Numbered from the stretch's first letter, positions 26,159 to 36,201 are shown. The stretch is 64,000 nt of DNA from Flagellimonas beolgyonensis (GCF_003992615.1 NZ_RZMY01000018.1:226201-290200), one strand, 5' to 3'. A program made the numbers and translations. Notes: a model not told the origin generated them from the sequence alone.

Positions 26159-29100
26159 GCAAGGAAGTACTTAAAAATTCGTTCAATGCCTTTTCATCCC
26201 CAGTATAAATGGCATCTTCCAATCTGCTCAAGGATTCCGGTGGAAGAACTTCGTTGAGCGATGCTGCCACTTCCGCCAATTTTTCGGTCTCAAAAATGGG
26301 AAGGTTCCGAATGGTTTCCAATGCCCGTAGTTTGTGGTTTAATTGCACTTCATCCAAAGCTGGGTTATTTTTTGGCAGCTTCTCGTTCTGGTCGGGTAAA
26401 AACGACCTCAACAAGCCCACAATTTTGGCAATTTGTATCGGTTTGGTCAGGTAGGCTGAAAATCCGGCCTGCAATGCAGCATCTTGATGTTCCTTAAAGG
26501 CATCGGCCGACAATCCGATCACAGGGGTTTCCGAATTGAATTTCCGTATTAATTTCAAGGTTTCAAAACCGTCCATTTCCGGCATGTGGATGTCCATAAA
26601 AATGATGTCGGGACCAAATTTTTTCGTCATGGAAATACTTTCTTTTCCATTGCTGGCCAGTAAGATTTCCGATCCCAGTTCAGCGAACAGGGCGCGGATC
26701 ATTTCTTGGTTCATGGGATTGTCCTCCACCACCAAAATTTTACTGTGCTTTGGAATCTTATAATTGGCGAGCAGTGTTTCTGGAAAATCGGATTGTAAGG
26801 GAGCTGCCAGTTCATATGGAATTTGAATGGTGAAACAGGTGCCCGATCCCTCTTCGCTTTCTACTGTAAGTTGACCGCCCAGAATATCGACCAGGCTTTT
26901 CGTGATGGTCAGTCCGAGTCCGGTGCCGCCATATTTTCGGTCCATGCCTGCATCCGATTGTGTAAAAGGCTCAAAAATGCGCTCCAGATCCGATGCTGGA
27001 ATGCCAATGCCTTCATCGGCAACCGTAAAGATCAAACAGGTATCGGTGCTGCTTAGCCCAAGCTTCACATTGTTTTGGGCAGGGGTGAACTTTACGGCAT
27101 TGCCAATAATGTTCATCAAGATCTGTTTTATTTTACCCCGGTCCGATCGAATATAACGAGGGGTGCCAGGGGCAAGATTGTACACCACTTTTACCCCTTT
27201 GGATTTGGCCAGACTGTTTTGAATTCGATAGACCGAAAAGAACAGTTGCCGCAAATCCATATCCTCAACAACAAGCGCGGTTTTTCCCGCCTCAATTTTG
27301 GAAAGGTCCAAAATGTCCCTAATAATTTCCGAAAGCGATTCCGCACTCTGGTAAATATTGCTCAAATATCTTCGGAAGGAGTTGGTAAGGTCCAAGGACT
27401 TGCTCTGATTGGAAAGAATTTGGGAGAACCCAACAATGGCGTTCAGGGGCGTACGGATTTCGTGGCTCATATTTGCCAAAAATTGCGATTTTGCCCTATT
27501 GGCACTGTCCGCATCGTTCTTTGCGAAAATAAGATCTCTTTCCGCCTCTTTTCTCATCTCAATTTCTTGGCGAAGGTGTTGGGTTCGATCCTTTATTTTT
27601 TCTTCCAGGGCCTGGTTGAGCTTGGCAAGTTTTTTTTCTGAGGAAGCCAGTTCCTGGTTCAATGTTATCGCTTTTTCATAAAGGATCGAATTGGTTATGG
27701 AAATGGCAGCCTGGGACGCAATGATCCTAAGGACTTCCAGTCCGCCCTCGGTGAACATGCCCGTAATTTGGCTGTTGGCAACATAAAGTACACCCACAAG
27801 ATCTCCCTGCTTGATCAGTGGCATGAGCAGCATGGAACCCGAATTGTCCGTGGTATCGTTTTCTACTTTGTGGCCGTAATCGGAAAGATTTTCAATGCAC
27901 AACTCTTTTTTGTTTATCACAACGTGCTCAATCAAACCAGTGGGCAAGGAATAGCACTCATCCAGAGGGCATTCGGTGAAAGGTTGGGGTGTTGGCCTGG
28001 TCAGATCAATGAAGGCGGCAACAGATAGGCTTGCATTGTCCGATAAGATCAATGCGCCCTTATCGGCTCCTGCATTTTCCATCACAATCTTGAGCAGGTT
28101 TTGAACCAGTCGATCCTTATTGACCTCGGCCGAAATGGTTTGGGTGGCTTTGATCAGACTTTGAAAGTCAAAACTGGATTTTTTGGGATTATTCTCAACC
28201 GTTGACCTTTGGATTTCCAGTACGGAAGATTGTCCATCCCGGTAAACACCCCAAAAGGCAAAGGTTCGATCGGCTTCATCTTTAAGGGCCTGTTTCAAGA
28301 AGGTAAAATTGTTCTTGGGCAAGGCTGAATGCAATACGCTGGTCAAAAGGGCCCTTACAGCTATCAAATTTCCCTTCTCGGTCTGTTTTAGGGTTGCTTC
28401 AACCGTATCGACCAAGTTTTTAAATTTACCCGATTTACAAGCGAGCAAAAGTTCGATTGTTTGAAATTCAGCTTTAAAATTGTCTGGCATGATTTCAGCC
28501 CACTCCAATAAACGCTCCTGTCTTGAAGTTACCCGATCCAGAATATTTTTATCGGGTTTTTCCATTGACATTAGATCGCAAACAGACAATACAATTTGAT
28601 AGCGGAAATATTGTGGTTCCGAGGTGGCATATTGTAAAATAGGCTCATGAAGTTTATAATATTGCAAAGCTTTATCAAATTTCCCATTAAGGCAATGTGC
28701 CCAGCCCATGAGGATATGAAAGGTAGCCTCTGCCGACTTGCAATGACACTTTGCCAACAATTCCATGGTTTTTGCATAGGCTTTGGCCGCTGCTTTTGAG
28801 TCAAAACCTTTCAACGTGAGCGCAATTGTCTTGAAAAGTTGCAATTGTGCGGTGTAGACATCGCTATTGTATATATTTCCTGATTCCAGTGATCCATTGC
28901 AAAATTGAAGGATGTCTCCAAGATTATCTCCCCTTAATAGTTGATTACGGATTTTGGCATATTGAAGATGCTGCGCGCCATGAATATCGCCCCGGTCAAT
29001 ACAATAAGCAATTTCAGGCTCCAAACGTTGATCAAGCGATGCATAGTCAAATTGCAAGGGTCCCAAAGCGCTATGATGTACAGCAAGGGTTTTTGAATAA

Positions 29101-31916
29101 TATTTGTCCGAATCGCCTTTGTACAAAAGTTGTAATCCAAGACTTCCCAGTTGTACGCCCATGCGATTGGGACCAAATCGGTAACAAAACAAAGACCCAA
29201 GGTGGGATAGCACGAAGGGAGTTGCTTCATCGCAGCCAAACTCGAGCAATCGATTACCCAATTGAAGAAGAATCAGGGAATAGCTATTTTGATCGTTGCG
29301 TTGGGCAGAGGTGCACATGTTTACCAGTACATCGGTAACATATCGGTTTCTTGTGGTTGAAGTAAAACGTTCACCTATAATTTTTTGGACATTGTTAGGC
29401 AATGCCGCTGAGAATCTCCGGTATTCCTCTTCAATATCAGTAACACTGGGTGAAGTTTTTAAAGGCGCACCCAAAGCTTTGAGGGCCTTAACACCTTCTA
29501 AATAATTCTCTTTATATAAGGAATAGGCTTCCTGGAACTTAAGGTTTAGCAGATATACTTCGGCCCGTTGTTCCAAATTGGATGCGTTCTTAAGTGCAAT
29601 GTCTGCAAAAGATTGGGCATCATCCAATTTTTTCAACAAATAGGAGGCTTTGGCCAGCCCAAAATGGAGTTCGTAAGTGTAGGTCTGCACGTTGAACCGG
29701 TTCTGTAGTTTGTTTGCAAATCCCAAATATTGAATTGCGGCAGTGGGGGAGTTCGAATCATTCGCGAGTTGGCCGGCTTGAAGAATGTAACCAAGCGCTT
29801 TGTTCACCGTTTCAAGGTCCAACAGTTTTTGTGAATGCATCAAATGCTCCACCAGTTGATTTAAGTGAATGGCACTTTGCAAGTTCCCATGTTCAAGATG
29901 GTATTGGGCCACAGCAAGATGTAAGCCTTCATTGGAAACATCAAAACCGGGGATTTTCAGTTGGAACGCCGCTTGCTGAATACGATTATGGCCAAACGTA
30001 TAGGAAGTTTGTTCGGAATCCACCCTCATAAGTTGCCCTGCTTCGGTCAACAACTCCAAAAGAAGAAGAACAATTTCTTTTGGAAAATCGCAAACTGAAG
30101 CTAATAACGGGATATTGAATTTCCCATCATCATAGGCTGCAACCTTTAGCAAAACTTGGGCCTGATAGGATTGAAGCAGCAATTGTTTTTCATGGATGGC
30201 CAAAACATTGTCCGCCATTTCCTGAATTTGTACCCTTTTGAGGTCAAATTGCCATTGGTGTGCGGCCATGTCGTAAGTAAGCACATCATCCTCTTGGAGT
30301 GATTTTAAAAAGTGCTTGATGTAATGTGGGTTTCCATGTGTTTTATTAAACACCAAACGAGAAAGATTCCGAATGGTCTGTCCTTGCTCCGATAGCGCTT
30401 CGGCGACCATTTGGTAGGTAGCCTCTTCTCCCAAAGCGTTCAATTTGATCACAGGTGCCACTTTGTTGGCCCGTACCAACGATTGTTGGAAATGAATTAA
30501 TGGATGGTCCGGTGCCAGGCCTTCAGGATTGTAGGATAGTACAAACATAACCCTGGAGATGGGCGCCCAAGCCATATATTCTATCAGCTTTAGGGAAGAA
30601 AGATCGCACCATTGCACATCATCAATGAAAACCACTCGTTTCAAACCTATGCCATCAAGCGTACGACAGTATCTTGCAAAAAGGTTGACGAAACGATCGC
30701 CGGTCTCCAGTGGATCCAGTGGTTCTGGCTGTGGCAGGTTTCCCGTTAGTTCCTTTAGATCTGGAATGACTTGGAAAAGTGCTGATAGGTCTGGGCCAAG
30801 ACCCGACATGAAAATGTTTCGAACCTCCGCATGACTTTTCCCCGACTTCAACAAAATACGTTGCGCAATATTTTGAAATGCCTGTTGAAAGGCTTTGTAG
30901 GGAGTTGATTGCCCTTCATCGAATCCACCAAGTGAAAAAAGGGTATTTGCATCGGCTATTTTCGATTCGAAAGCCCTTCCCAAAGCGGTTTTTCCCATTC
31001 CCGATGCCCCTTCCAAAAAAACAACTGCCGACGCCCCATTACATACTTCATTGAATGTATTGGCCAATGTATTAAGGGCATCGGCCCTTTCGAAGAGGGT
31101 TTCCGTAAAACGGATTGTTCCTGGATTGAATTGTAGGCTCAATTGGTCGAACAAGAGTGGTTCGCTAAAGTCCAATTGTGATTTTAACTGCTGTAGGTCT
31201 TTTAAAACGCCATGGGCGGACTGGTATCGTTCATCTGGATTTTTTTCAACCAATCCCTTTATGATGTTATAGATGCCAGTAGCTCTCCAAGGGTATTCAA
31301 AATCATCAATGTTATAGGTTTCCGTAAGGTGTTTGTGCAGAACCTCCTGTTTGTCGAAAGCCTTGATAAAATGTGATCCGGTGAGCCAAAAATGAAGTAG
31401 GGAGCCCAAGCCATAAAGGTCCGATCTTTTATCTGGTAATTTGTTGCTTCGTCTACTGAATTCGGGAGCAAGAAAATAGAAATCACTTTCTTGGTAAAGG
31501 GTCAGGTCGCTTTTTGAATAGGACTGTTGCAACAGGGCAAGACCCAATATGATCAGCTCGTTGTTGGGGCCGATCAAAATGCGATCGTTTCGCAGTATGC
31601 CGAAGCAACAATTGGCCTGGTGCACCTCCATGATGGCCTCCGTTAGTTTTATGGATCGATCGATAAATGCTTCAAATTCAATATCGGTAGTGGGTGGGCT
31701 TGGAAAATCAGTATGTGGGCAGGGCACTTCGTAAAGTGTTTTTTTGGGGCCCAAGGAATTTACGATTTGGATCGACATGCTTTTCAAAAAGGGGGACTTT
31801 ATGAAATTGGGCCAATGATCCAAATCAATTTTTCCTCCGGTTGCTTCTTCGACAATGCCCTTGTTTTTGTGTATTTGGATCCTTAGGTCCACATCTTTGA
31901 TTCGTAGCTGTGTCAT
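26151..31916 (-). CDS. giant hybrid sensor: pseudokinase-AAA-TPR-GAF-histidine kinase-receiver
   Basis: The 1921-residue soluble protein resembles the serine/threonine-kinase/ATPase/histidine-kinase hybrids of bacteria. A degenerate protein-kinase lobe (about 1-260) lacks the glycine loop and VAIK lysine, and its catalytic loop reads [12 protein letters not shown] (about 105-116) where HRDLKPENIL is usual, and IILGLAL replaces DFGLA. A STAND/AAA ATPase follows (Walker A GASGMGKT near 307; Walker [12 protein letters not shown] near 430), then a long helical TPR-like region (about 560-1250), a GAF domain (about 1265-1410), HisKA (H near 1484 in [11 protein letters not shown]), HATPase (GTGLGL near 1663) and a receiver (D near 1774 in [14 protein letters not shown]). 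It is upstream of and overlaps the receiver-kinase gene. Confidence 0.93.
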   Translation of the reverse strand: MTQLRIKDVDLRIQIHKNKGIVEEATGGKIDLDHWPNFIKSPFLKSMSIQIVNSLGPKKTLYEVPCPHTDFPSPPTTDIEFEAFIDRSIKLTEAIMEVHQANCCFGILRNDRILIGPNNELIILGLALLQQSYSKSDLTLYQESDFYFLAPEFSRRSNKLPDKRSDLYGLGSLLHFWLTGSHFIKAFDKQEVLHKHLTETYNIDDFEYPWRATGIYNIIKGLVEKNPDERYQSAHGVLKDLQQLKSQLDFSEPLLFDQLSLQFNPGTIRFTETLFERADALNTLANTFNEVCNGASAVVFLEGASGMGKTALGRAFESKIADANTLFSLGGFDEGQSTPYKAFQQAFQNIAQRILLKSGKSHAEVRNIFMSGLGPDLSALFQVIPDLKELTGNLPQPEPLDPLETGDRFVNLFARYCRTLDGIGLKRVVFIDDVQWCDLSSLKLIEYMAWAPISRVMFVLSYNPEGLAPDHPLIHFQQSLVRANKVAPVIKLNALGEEATYQMVAEALSEQGQTIRNLSRLVFNKTHGNPHYIKHFLKSLQEDDVLTYDMAAHQWQFDLKRVQIQEMADNVLAIHEKQLLLQSYQAQVLLKVAAYDDGKFNIPLLASVCDFPKEIVLLLLELLTEAGQLMRVDSEQTSYTFGHNRIQQAAFQLKIPGFDVSNEGLHLAVAQYHLEHGNLQSAIHLNQLVEHLMHSQKLLDLETVNKALGYILQAGQLANDSNSPTAAIQYLGFANKLQNRFNVQTYTYELHFGLAKASYLLKKLDDAQSFADIALKNASNLEQRAEVYLLNLKFQEAYSLYKENYLEGVKALKALGAPLKTSPSVTDIEEEYRRFSAALPNNVQKIIGERFTSTTRNRYVTDVLVNMCTSAQRNDQNSYSLILLQLGNRLLEFGCDEATPFVLSHLGSLFCYRFGPNRMGVQLGSLGLQLLYKGDSDKYYSKTLAVHHSALGPLQFDYASLDQRLEPEIAYCIDRGDIHGAQHLQYAKIRNQLLRGDNLGDILQFCNGSLESGNIYNSDVYTAQLQLFKTIALTLKGFDSKAAAKAYAKTMELLAKCHCKSAEATFHILMGWAHCLNGKFDKALQYYKLHEPILQYATSEPQYFRYQIVLSVCDLMSMEKPDKNILDRVTSRQERLLEWAEIMPDNFKAEFQTIELLLACKSGKFKNLVDTVEATLKQTEKGNLIAVRALLTSVLHSALPKNNFTFLKQALKDEADRTFAFWGVYRDGQSSVLEIQRSTVENNPKKSSFDFQSLIKATQTISAEVNKDRLVQNLLKIVMENAGADKGALILSDNASLSVAAFIDLTRPTPQPFTECPLDECYSLPTGLIEHVVINKKELCIENLSDYGHKVENDTTDNSGSMLLMPLIKQGDLVGVLYVANSQITGMFTEGGLEVLRIIASQAAISITNSILYEKAITLNQELASSEKKLAKLNQALEEKIKDRTQHLRQEIEMRKEAERDLIFAKNDADSANRAKSQFLANMSHEIRTPLNAIVGFSQILSNQSKSLDLTNSFRRYLSNIYQSAESLSEIIRDILDLSKIEAGKTALVVEDMDLRQLFFSVYRIQNSLAKSKGVKVVYNLAPGTPRYIRSDRGKIKQILMNIIGNAVKFTPAQNNVKLGLSSTDTCLIFTVADEGIGIPASDLERIFEPFTQSDAGMDRKYGGTGLGLTITKSLVDILGGQLTVESEEGSGTCFTIQIPYELAAPLQSDFPETLLANYKIPKHSKILVVEDNPMNQEMIRALFAELGSEILLASNGKESISMTKKFGPDIIFMDIHMPEMDGFETLKLIRKFNSETPVIGLSADAFKEHQDAALQAGFSAYLTKPIQIAKIVGLLRSFLPDQNEKLPKNNPALDEVQLNHKLRALETIRNLPIFETEKLAEVAASLNEVLPPESLSRLEDAIYTGDEKALNEFLSTSLHA

Positions 31917-32294
31917 GAGGTGCGTATTGGATTACAATTTACTCATTTATACGTGATTGACCGGCACGTTAAGAAACGAAACAGGTACGTTAAGAAGATT
32001 CTTTTGTTCCCTTTGATCACTTAATGGATTCATTTTGGGGTGTATTTGGTCAAAATGGTGCATTGGTAAGAAAACTGCCCCCCTTAAGAAATTCTGACTG
32101 GTCGGCGACCGATTCGACAACTACTTTTGGCTTGAGTCTGATGGGGAAATCTGCAGGTCAATCATCAAGAATCAATTGAACCAATGACATTTACGGCAAT
32201 CATCAAGCTAATTAAAAGTATAGTCTGCCATTAATGAAGAATAGGGATTTCCAAAGGGAATCATTCCAATGACTAACCACAAAAAAAGTGAGCA
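31917..32294. other. 378-nt divergent regulatory region
   Basis: This lies between the giant hybrid kinase (minus) and the AraC gene (plus). It holds the LytTR-like direct repeat at 31965-31994 and a GGTCG-g-CGACC palindrome at about 32100. No coding-like frame is visible. Confidence 0.5.
31965..31994. promoter_or_regulatory. putative LytTR operator: two 9-bp direct repeats
   Basis: CACGTTAAG (31965-31973) and TACGTTAAG (31986-31994) are direct repeats with a 21-bp period and a 12-bp spacer. The second matches the LytTR consensus [TA][AC][CA]GTTN[AG][TG] at every position, and the first at all but one. The site sits 49-78 nt upstream of the hybrid kinase start. The LytTR regulator gene at 24362 is a natural candidate binder. 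Confidence 0.6.
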
Positions 32295-33080
32295 ATGAAA
32301 TACGTGACCCAAATAGAACAATGCAATATTAAAAGACACCAGGTTAAGGGCCATCTTAATAAAAGTTCTATCCTTTTATTTTTAATGCGCGACAATGAAG
32401 GTGCCAATGAAAAGAACGTGATGCACCAAGAATATGAGTTCATCTTTTCCCTACGTCCAACTCCGGATCTTAAAATGAAAAAACCGTTGATATTGGGTAT
32501 TTACAACGGTGCATTTGGCACTTTGGAACCAAGTATGCGAAGTGCAACCTTTCGTGCCAAACCAATTTTGGATACCCCACTGAGCAATCAATTGGCACTT
32601 TATGTAATTCAGGAACTGTTGCTTTGTGGAGAGGGGGACATGGCATATCTCGGAAATATGATTGTATCCATGGGAGACTATCTGGTTAAAAGGCACAACA
32701 TGCAACAGGAAATCGACACCAAATTGAAAATGGGCTTGAGTCCGTTTCAGGTGCAAAGGATCCAAAGGTATATACTTCAGCATATCGATCGTCCTGTCCA
32801 AACATCTGAGTTGGCCATGGTGGTCGACTTGAGTGTGCACCATTTTATAAGGGTCTTCAAAAAAACCACTGGTGAGACACCGCATCAATTTGTAACCAGG
32901 CTAAAATTGGAGGAAGCCAAGAAGTTGCTGTTATCAACGGATGAAAGTGTGATTCAAGTGGGAATGGGCGTCGGATGTGACAATCCAAGCCACTTCTCCC
33001 AACTGTTCAAGTCCAATTTTGGCATCCCGCCATTGCAGTTTAGAAAGGCCTTTCAAGCCAGTTTGCAGTTTGCTTCCTAA
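32295..33080 (+). CDS. AraC-family transcriptional regulator
   Basis: The 261-residue protein has a C-terminal AraC/XylS DNA-binding domain (about 150-250) with two helix-turn-helix units: VQTSELAMVVDLSVHHFIRVFKKTTGETPHQFVTRLKLEEAKKLLL and SVIQVGMGVGCDNPSHFSQLFKSNFGIPPLQFRKAF. The N-terminal half (1-140) is not a recognised ligand domain. It is divergent from the hybrid kinase and 292 nt upstream of the secreted isochorismatase-like gene, so that gene is a likely target. The short N-terminus keeps no cupin motif I can see. Confidence 0.92.
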   Translation: MKYVTQIEQCNIKRHQVKGHLNKSSILLFLMRDNEGANEKNVMHQEYEFIFSLRPTPDLKMKKPLILGIYNGAFGTLEPSMRSATFRAKPILDTPLSNQLALYVIQELLLCGEGDMAYLGNMIVSMGDYLVKRHNMQQEIDTKLKMGLSPFQVQRIQRYILQHIDRPVQTSELAMVVDLSVHHFIRVFKKTTGETPHQFVTRLKLEEAKKLLLSTDESVIQVGMGVGCDNPSHFSQLFKSNFGIPPLQFRKAFQASLQFAS

Positions 33081-33097
33081 TTCCTAAAAAACCATCA

Positions 33098-33250
33098 ATG
33101 AAACTAATGAACAAGTACATAGGTGCTTTGGCACATTTACAGGTATTTGCCTGGTTCACCACTGGGAGGCGACACCTTTTAAACACATCAGAAGTTGAAG
33201 ATTCAGAGTATTTGGATTTCACCAATGACGATAAGGGTCTGTTTATTTAG
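33098..33250 (+). CDS. possible 50-residue small protein
   Basis: An ATG 18 nt after the AraC stop opens a 50-codon frame beginning MKLMNKYIGALAHLQVF and ending GLFI. It has an N-terminal hydrophobic stretch and an acidic C-terminus. No homologue is known to me and coding quality is uncertain. Confidence 0.25.
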   Translation: MKLMNKYIGALAHLQVFAWFTTGRRHLLNTSEVEDSEYLDFTNDDKGLFI

Positions 33251-33371
33251 ATTTTAGGCAAAAGCACCTTCATTCAGAATGTAATGGGTTGGTTGCCAAA
33301 CCTTTTCCAGTTTCATTGACCAAAAGTAAAATCAATTCATCAGTAATCCATTCATCTAATTCTTTTATATT

Positions 33372-34106
33372 ATGAAAACCACATCTTTCAAATTTTTCTC
33401 TTTAATGGCGTTGTTGTGCTTAGGAGCACCTAGCCTTCATGCCCAAATACCGGACCCTGGATTTCAGGTCGATGGTACCACGGCAATCGTTATTACCGAC
33501 CCCCAAAATGATTTCTTGAGCCCCGATGGGGTTACTTGGGGTGTTATTGGAGAGAGCGTTATCAAAAACAAAACGGTTGAAAACTTGGAAACACTCTTCA
33601 AATTGGCAGAGGCCAACGGAATAAAAGTATTTATTTCACCCCATTATTATTATGAGCACGACCATCGCTGGAAATTTGAGGGAGCCCTCGAAAAATTGAT
33701 GCACGATATCGGCATGTTCGATCGCCGTGATCAGCTCAATAAAAAAGGTTTTGAGGGATCTGGCGCTGATTGGTTGCCCAGGTACAAAAAATACATTGAA
33801 AAGGATTTTGTCACCGTTGTTGGCCCACATAAAGTATACGGTCCTGAGCAGAATGATCTTAGCCTTCAATTGAGAAAGCAAAAAATCGATAAGGTTGTTT
33901 TGGCAGGGATGTCCGGAAACCTATGTGTGGAATCCCATTTAAGGGAACTGCTTGAGGACGGTTTTGAGGTTGCCGTGGTGGTCGATGCCACAGCTTCCGC
34001 AGTAGTGCCGGGTTATGATGGAAACGTGGCGGCTGAGATCAACTATCGTTTTGTTGCCAGCCATGTGTACACCACTCAGGAGTTTAAGCAATCCCTACAA
34101 GAATAA
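33372..34106 (+). CDS. secreted isochorismatase-family cysteine hydrolase
   Basis: The 244-residue protein has a signal peptide (MKTTSFKFFSLMALLCLGAPSLHAQ) and a cysteine-hydrolase domain with the triad candidates D in ITDPQNDF, K in RKQKIDKVVLAG and C in MSGNLCVESH. Family members hydrolyse isochorismate, nicotinamide, ureas or related amides; the substrate here is unknown. A periplasmic location is unusual for this family and suggests an envelope substrate. It is a close paralogue of the broken gene at 22614-23341. Its promoter region (33251-33371) holds no strong hairpin, and a strong terminator follows at 34144. Confidence 0.92.
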   Translation: MKTTSFKFFSLMALLCLGAPSLHAQIPDPGFQVDGTTAIVITDPQNDFLSPDGVTWGVIGESVIKNKTVENLETLFKLAEANGIKVFISPHYYYEHDHRWKFEGALEKLMHDIGMFDRRDQLNKKGFEGSGADWLPRYKKYIEKDFVTVVGPHKVYGPEQNDLSLQLRKQKIDKVVLAGMSGNLCVESHLRELLEDGFEVAVVVDATASAVVPGYDGNVAAEINYRFVASHVYTTQEFKQSLQE

Positions 34107-34143
34107 TGGCTCTTTAGGTTTGCACACAGATTAAAATAATCTG

Positions 34144-34174
34144 ATGGCAGGGCTCTATCCCTGCCATTTTTTTT
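34144..34174 (+). terminator. terminator after the secreted isochorismatase-like gene
   Basis: ATGGCAGGG (34144-34152) pairs with CCCTGCCAT (34159-34167), followed by seven more T residues. Confidence 0.92.
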
Positions 34175-34195
34175 GGCCGGATCATGGAGTACGGA

Positions 34196-34236
34196 TTAAA
34201 AAAATGCCGACCAATTTTTTGATCGACATTTTTTAA
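34196..34236 (-). terminator. terminator of trxA
   Basis: ATGCCGACC (34204-34212) pairs with GATCGACAT (34221-34229) with two G-T pairs. On the minus strand it is followed by a T run, 30 nt beyond the trxA stop codon. Confidence 0.8.
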
Positions 34237-34263
34237 TGGGCATACAATTGACCTGTCTTTGGA

Positions 34264-34584
34264 TCAATTTAAAAGGGAATCCAATTTTTCCCTTAAAACA
34301 GTTTCGGGCTGCACGCCAATGGCTTTATCCACTATTTCAGCGTCTTTGATAAAAAATAGGGCAGGAATATTTCTTACCCCAAATTTTGAGGCCAGTTCCT
34401 GATTATTGTCCACGTTCACCTTTTGGATCTCGATGTTGCCCTCATACTCTTTGGATAATTTTTCCACCGTTGGCAATAATGCCTGACATGGACCACACCA
34501 GTCTGCATAAAAATCCAATAGTATGGGCTTTCCTTGGGCTATCAAAGCTTCGTAATCCTTGTTGTTTTCAACTGTTTTCATCAT
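34264..34584 (-). CDS. trxA: thioredoxin
   Basis: The 106-residue cytoplasmic thioredoxin keeps proteins reduced through the active site WCGPC (C30 and C33) followed by the cis-proline in NIPALFF. Length and motifs are standard. There are two adjacent ATG codons (MMKT); the first gives the stated start. It closes the redox/signalling block and is monocistronic. Confidence 0.95.
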   Translation of the reverse strand: MMKTVENNKDYEALIAQGKPILLDFYADWCGPCQALLPTVEKLSKEYEGNIEIQKVNVDNNQELASKFGVRNIPALFFIKDAEIVDKAIGVQPETVLREKLDSLLN

Positions 34585-34836
34585 CTTCTATTTAACTGTT
34601 ATTTGATGGTACAAAGTTCCGTCAAGAAGGATGATGCCATATAGGTTAGCTTTCCTAGATCCTTGAAAGGATTTCCCGAGCCGTTGTCATGAAATTATTT
34701 GGTATAGAATGAAGTTTTATTGCAATTATCAATCCTCCAAAAAGCGGTTTGCACATAGGATAAGTCATGGTCGTTAGTTATTCGCCGGAATTTAGAAAAA
34801 TTTCCCTTTTAGCTACAAACCAAACATTTCAAAAAA
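34585..34836. other. intergenic region, nothing recognised
   Basis: About 250 nt between trxA and the tRNA-Arg terminator. It should contain the trxA promoter. No gene or strong hairpin is seen. Confidence 0.4.
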
Positions 34837-34838
34837 CA

Positions 34839-34872
34839 AAAAAGCAAGCGCTATACAAACGCTTGCTTTTTG
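34839..34872 (-). terminator. terminator after tRNA-Arg
   Basis: AAAGCAAGCG (34841-34850) pairs with CGCTTGCTTT (34860-34869). On the minus strand it is followed by TTTTTTGTTTTTT, placing a strong terminator just past the tRNA gene. Confidence 0.88.
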
Positions 34873-34881
34873 ATTTATTCG

Positions 34882-34955
34882 TGACCGCGGCAGGATTCAA
34901 ACCTGCAACCTTCTGAGCCGTAATCAGATGCGCTATTCAGTTGCGCCACGCGGCC
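34882..34955 (-). tRNA. tRNA-Arg (ACG)
   Basis: A complete 74-nt tRNA on the minus strand. The acceptor stem GGCCGCG pairs with CGCGGTC (one G-T), and the discriminator is A. The anticodon stem TCTGA/TCAGA encloses TTACGGC, with anticodon ACG. CCA is not encoded. ACG becomes ICG by A34 deamination to read CGU, CGC and CGA. Confidence 0.95.
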
Positions 34956-35019
34956 ATGTTTTAAGGGCTGCAAATATATTTCTTTTTACCTTTATCACAA
35001 AACCTTAGTGTACAAAAAA

Positions 35020-35532
35020 ATGGATTTTACCTCCTACATTCGTGACATCAACGACTTTCCCAAGCCAGGGGTGGTCTTCAAAGACATCACACCGTTGCTC
35101 AGCGACCCCTATGCCCTGCAAAAAGCCTCGGAAGCACTCTTGGGATTTACCGCCCAAATGCAGATAGACAAAGTGGTAGGTGTAGATAGTAGGGGATTCA
35201 TTTTTGCACCCATGTTGGCAGCCAAAATGGGTGCCGGTTTCGTCCCTGTGCGCAAAAGGGGAAAATTGCCCTATGAGACCATTTCTGCCGCATATGCCTT
35301 GGAGTATGGGGAAGCTATCGTGGAAATCCATAAGGATGCCATCAGCAAGGGCGAAAGGGTCCTTATACATGATGATGTGCTTGCTACCGGAGGTACGGCC
35401 AGTGCCGTTTGTAAATTGGTGGAGGAGTTGGGCGGACAGGTAGTCCAGTGCAACTTTTTGATCGAACTTACCTTTTTAAAGGGTGCGGAAAAACTGAATG
35501 GGTATCCAATTGAGGCTTTGTTGCGCTACTGA
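35020..35532 (+). CDS. apt: adenine phosphoribosyltransferase
   Basis: Apt salvages adenine into AMP with PRPP. The 170-residue protein has the PRPP loop VLIHDDVLATGGTA and the N-terminal DFPKPGVVFKDITPLL, VGVDSRGFIFAP and VPVRKRGKLP motifs of the family. I use the ATG at 35020 (MDFTSYIRDI); a GTG four codons upstream is also in frame. It is monocistronic, and its 3' end overlaps a 50-residue gene on the other strand by 7 nt. Confidence 0.96.
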   Translation: MDFTSYIRDINDFPKPGVVFKDITPLLSDPYALQKASEALLGFTAQMQIDKVVGVDSRGFIFAPMLAAKMGAGFVPVRKRGKLPYETISAAYALEYGEAIVEIHKDAISKGERVLIHDDVLATGGTASAVCKLVEELGGQVVQCNFLIELTFLKGAEKLNGYPIEALLRY

Positions 35533-35678
35533 TTAGCGTCCAGTGCCTTTGTGGTAACGAAATACCGCCAGCCAATAATGGCCAATTGTAACTTGGACGC
35601 CTTGGAAAGGTCCAAGCCCTTTTTGGTGTAGGAGGGAAGTACAGCCTTGTTGATCTTTGCCAGAATCCTATAAAACAT
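35526..35678 (-). CDS. conserved 50-residue basic protein, convergent with apt
   Basis: A 50-codon frame from ATG at 35678 encodes MFYRILAKINKAVLPSYTKKGLDL and then SKASKLQLAIIGWRYFVTTKALD. I recognise this pattern (LAKINK-LPS-TKK-LDL-KASK-Q-AIIGWR) from small proteins found across Flavobacteriaceae, sometimes labelled SsrA-binding protein without good reason. It is basic with an amphipathic N-terminus. It overlaps the 3' end of apt by 7 nt, tail to tail. The function is unknown. It was assigned on family resemblance from memory and needs a search. Confidence 0.75.
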   Translation of the reverse strand: MFYRILAKINKAVLPSYTKKGLDLSKASKLQLAIIGWRYFVTTKALDANQ

Positions 35679-35710
35679 GTTGGGTAGTTGTGTCCGACAA
35701 ATATACTCAT

Positions 35711-36170
35711 GTAATTCCTAAATGCAGCTAACCGGTTCCAAGTTCCAAAAAGGGCAGGGTATTTTTCCGATGAAGTCCATTACTTTCCTTAAAGAAAAAT
35801 AGTAGCTATCAAGTGTACCAAAAGCATAACGAAAAACTTAACTATTGCGATCATTGTGTGATTGATTTTAGGTTCAAAAAACTGTTGTAAAACCGGTTAT
35901 GGATTTGAATATAGAATGATAAAAGTCATGCTTCCAAACTTTTAGGGAAGAATCTATACAATTGAATACAAGATTGTAGTTAAAAAAACGAGATGCTCCT
36001 AGAGTAGTAATTGAGTGCCTAGAAAAAAGTTATAAAATGTAATTATAAAACAACGTTATGATTAATTAATGTAAGATTTGTAGGGGTATTTTTGGCTTGA
36101 TTTTGAAAACCAAGGGGCGTTTCGTTTAAAAATAGGCCTTTTTTGACCTTTTCGTTTATTTGGATCCATA
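35711..36170. other. AT-rich intergenic region without recognised gene
   Basis: About 460 nt of AT-rich sequence. No coding-like frame, no tRNA and no strong hairpin are visible. Two ACCGGTT words appear (near 35731 and 35892), and TTGG near 36093 can pair with CCAA near 36110. It could hold a small RNA, but I cannot support one. Confidence 0.4.
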
Positions 36171-36174
36171 AAAA

Positions 36175-36201
36175 AAGGCCGTAAAATGGTTTTACGGCCT
36201 T
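36175..36201 (-). terminator. terminator of the BlaI-M56 operon
   Basis: AAGGCCGTAAAA (36175-36186) pairs perfectly with TTTTACGGCCTT (36190-36201) around TGG. On the minus strand it is followed by TTTTTATGG. It lies 25 nt after the M56 stop codon. Confidence 0.93.

Noticed and set aside
32103..32113. GGTCGgCGACC palindrome in the hybrid kinase/AraC intergenic region
   Set aside because: It is short and GC-rich with no second copy; I kept only the direct repeat at 31965 as a candidate site.
35468..35710. 80-codon frame opposite the apt tail
   Set aside because: It is in another frame than the conserved 50-residue protein (35526-35678) and lacks family features.
36003..36120. Possible small RNA or weak hairpin in the AT-rich gap before the M56 terminator
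   Set aside because: The pairing TTGG/CCAA is too short and there is no clear promoter, so a small RNA cannot be supported.
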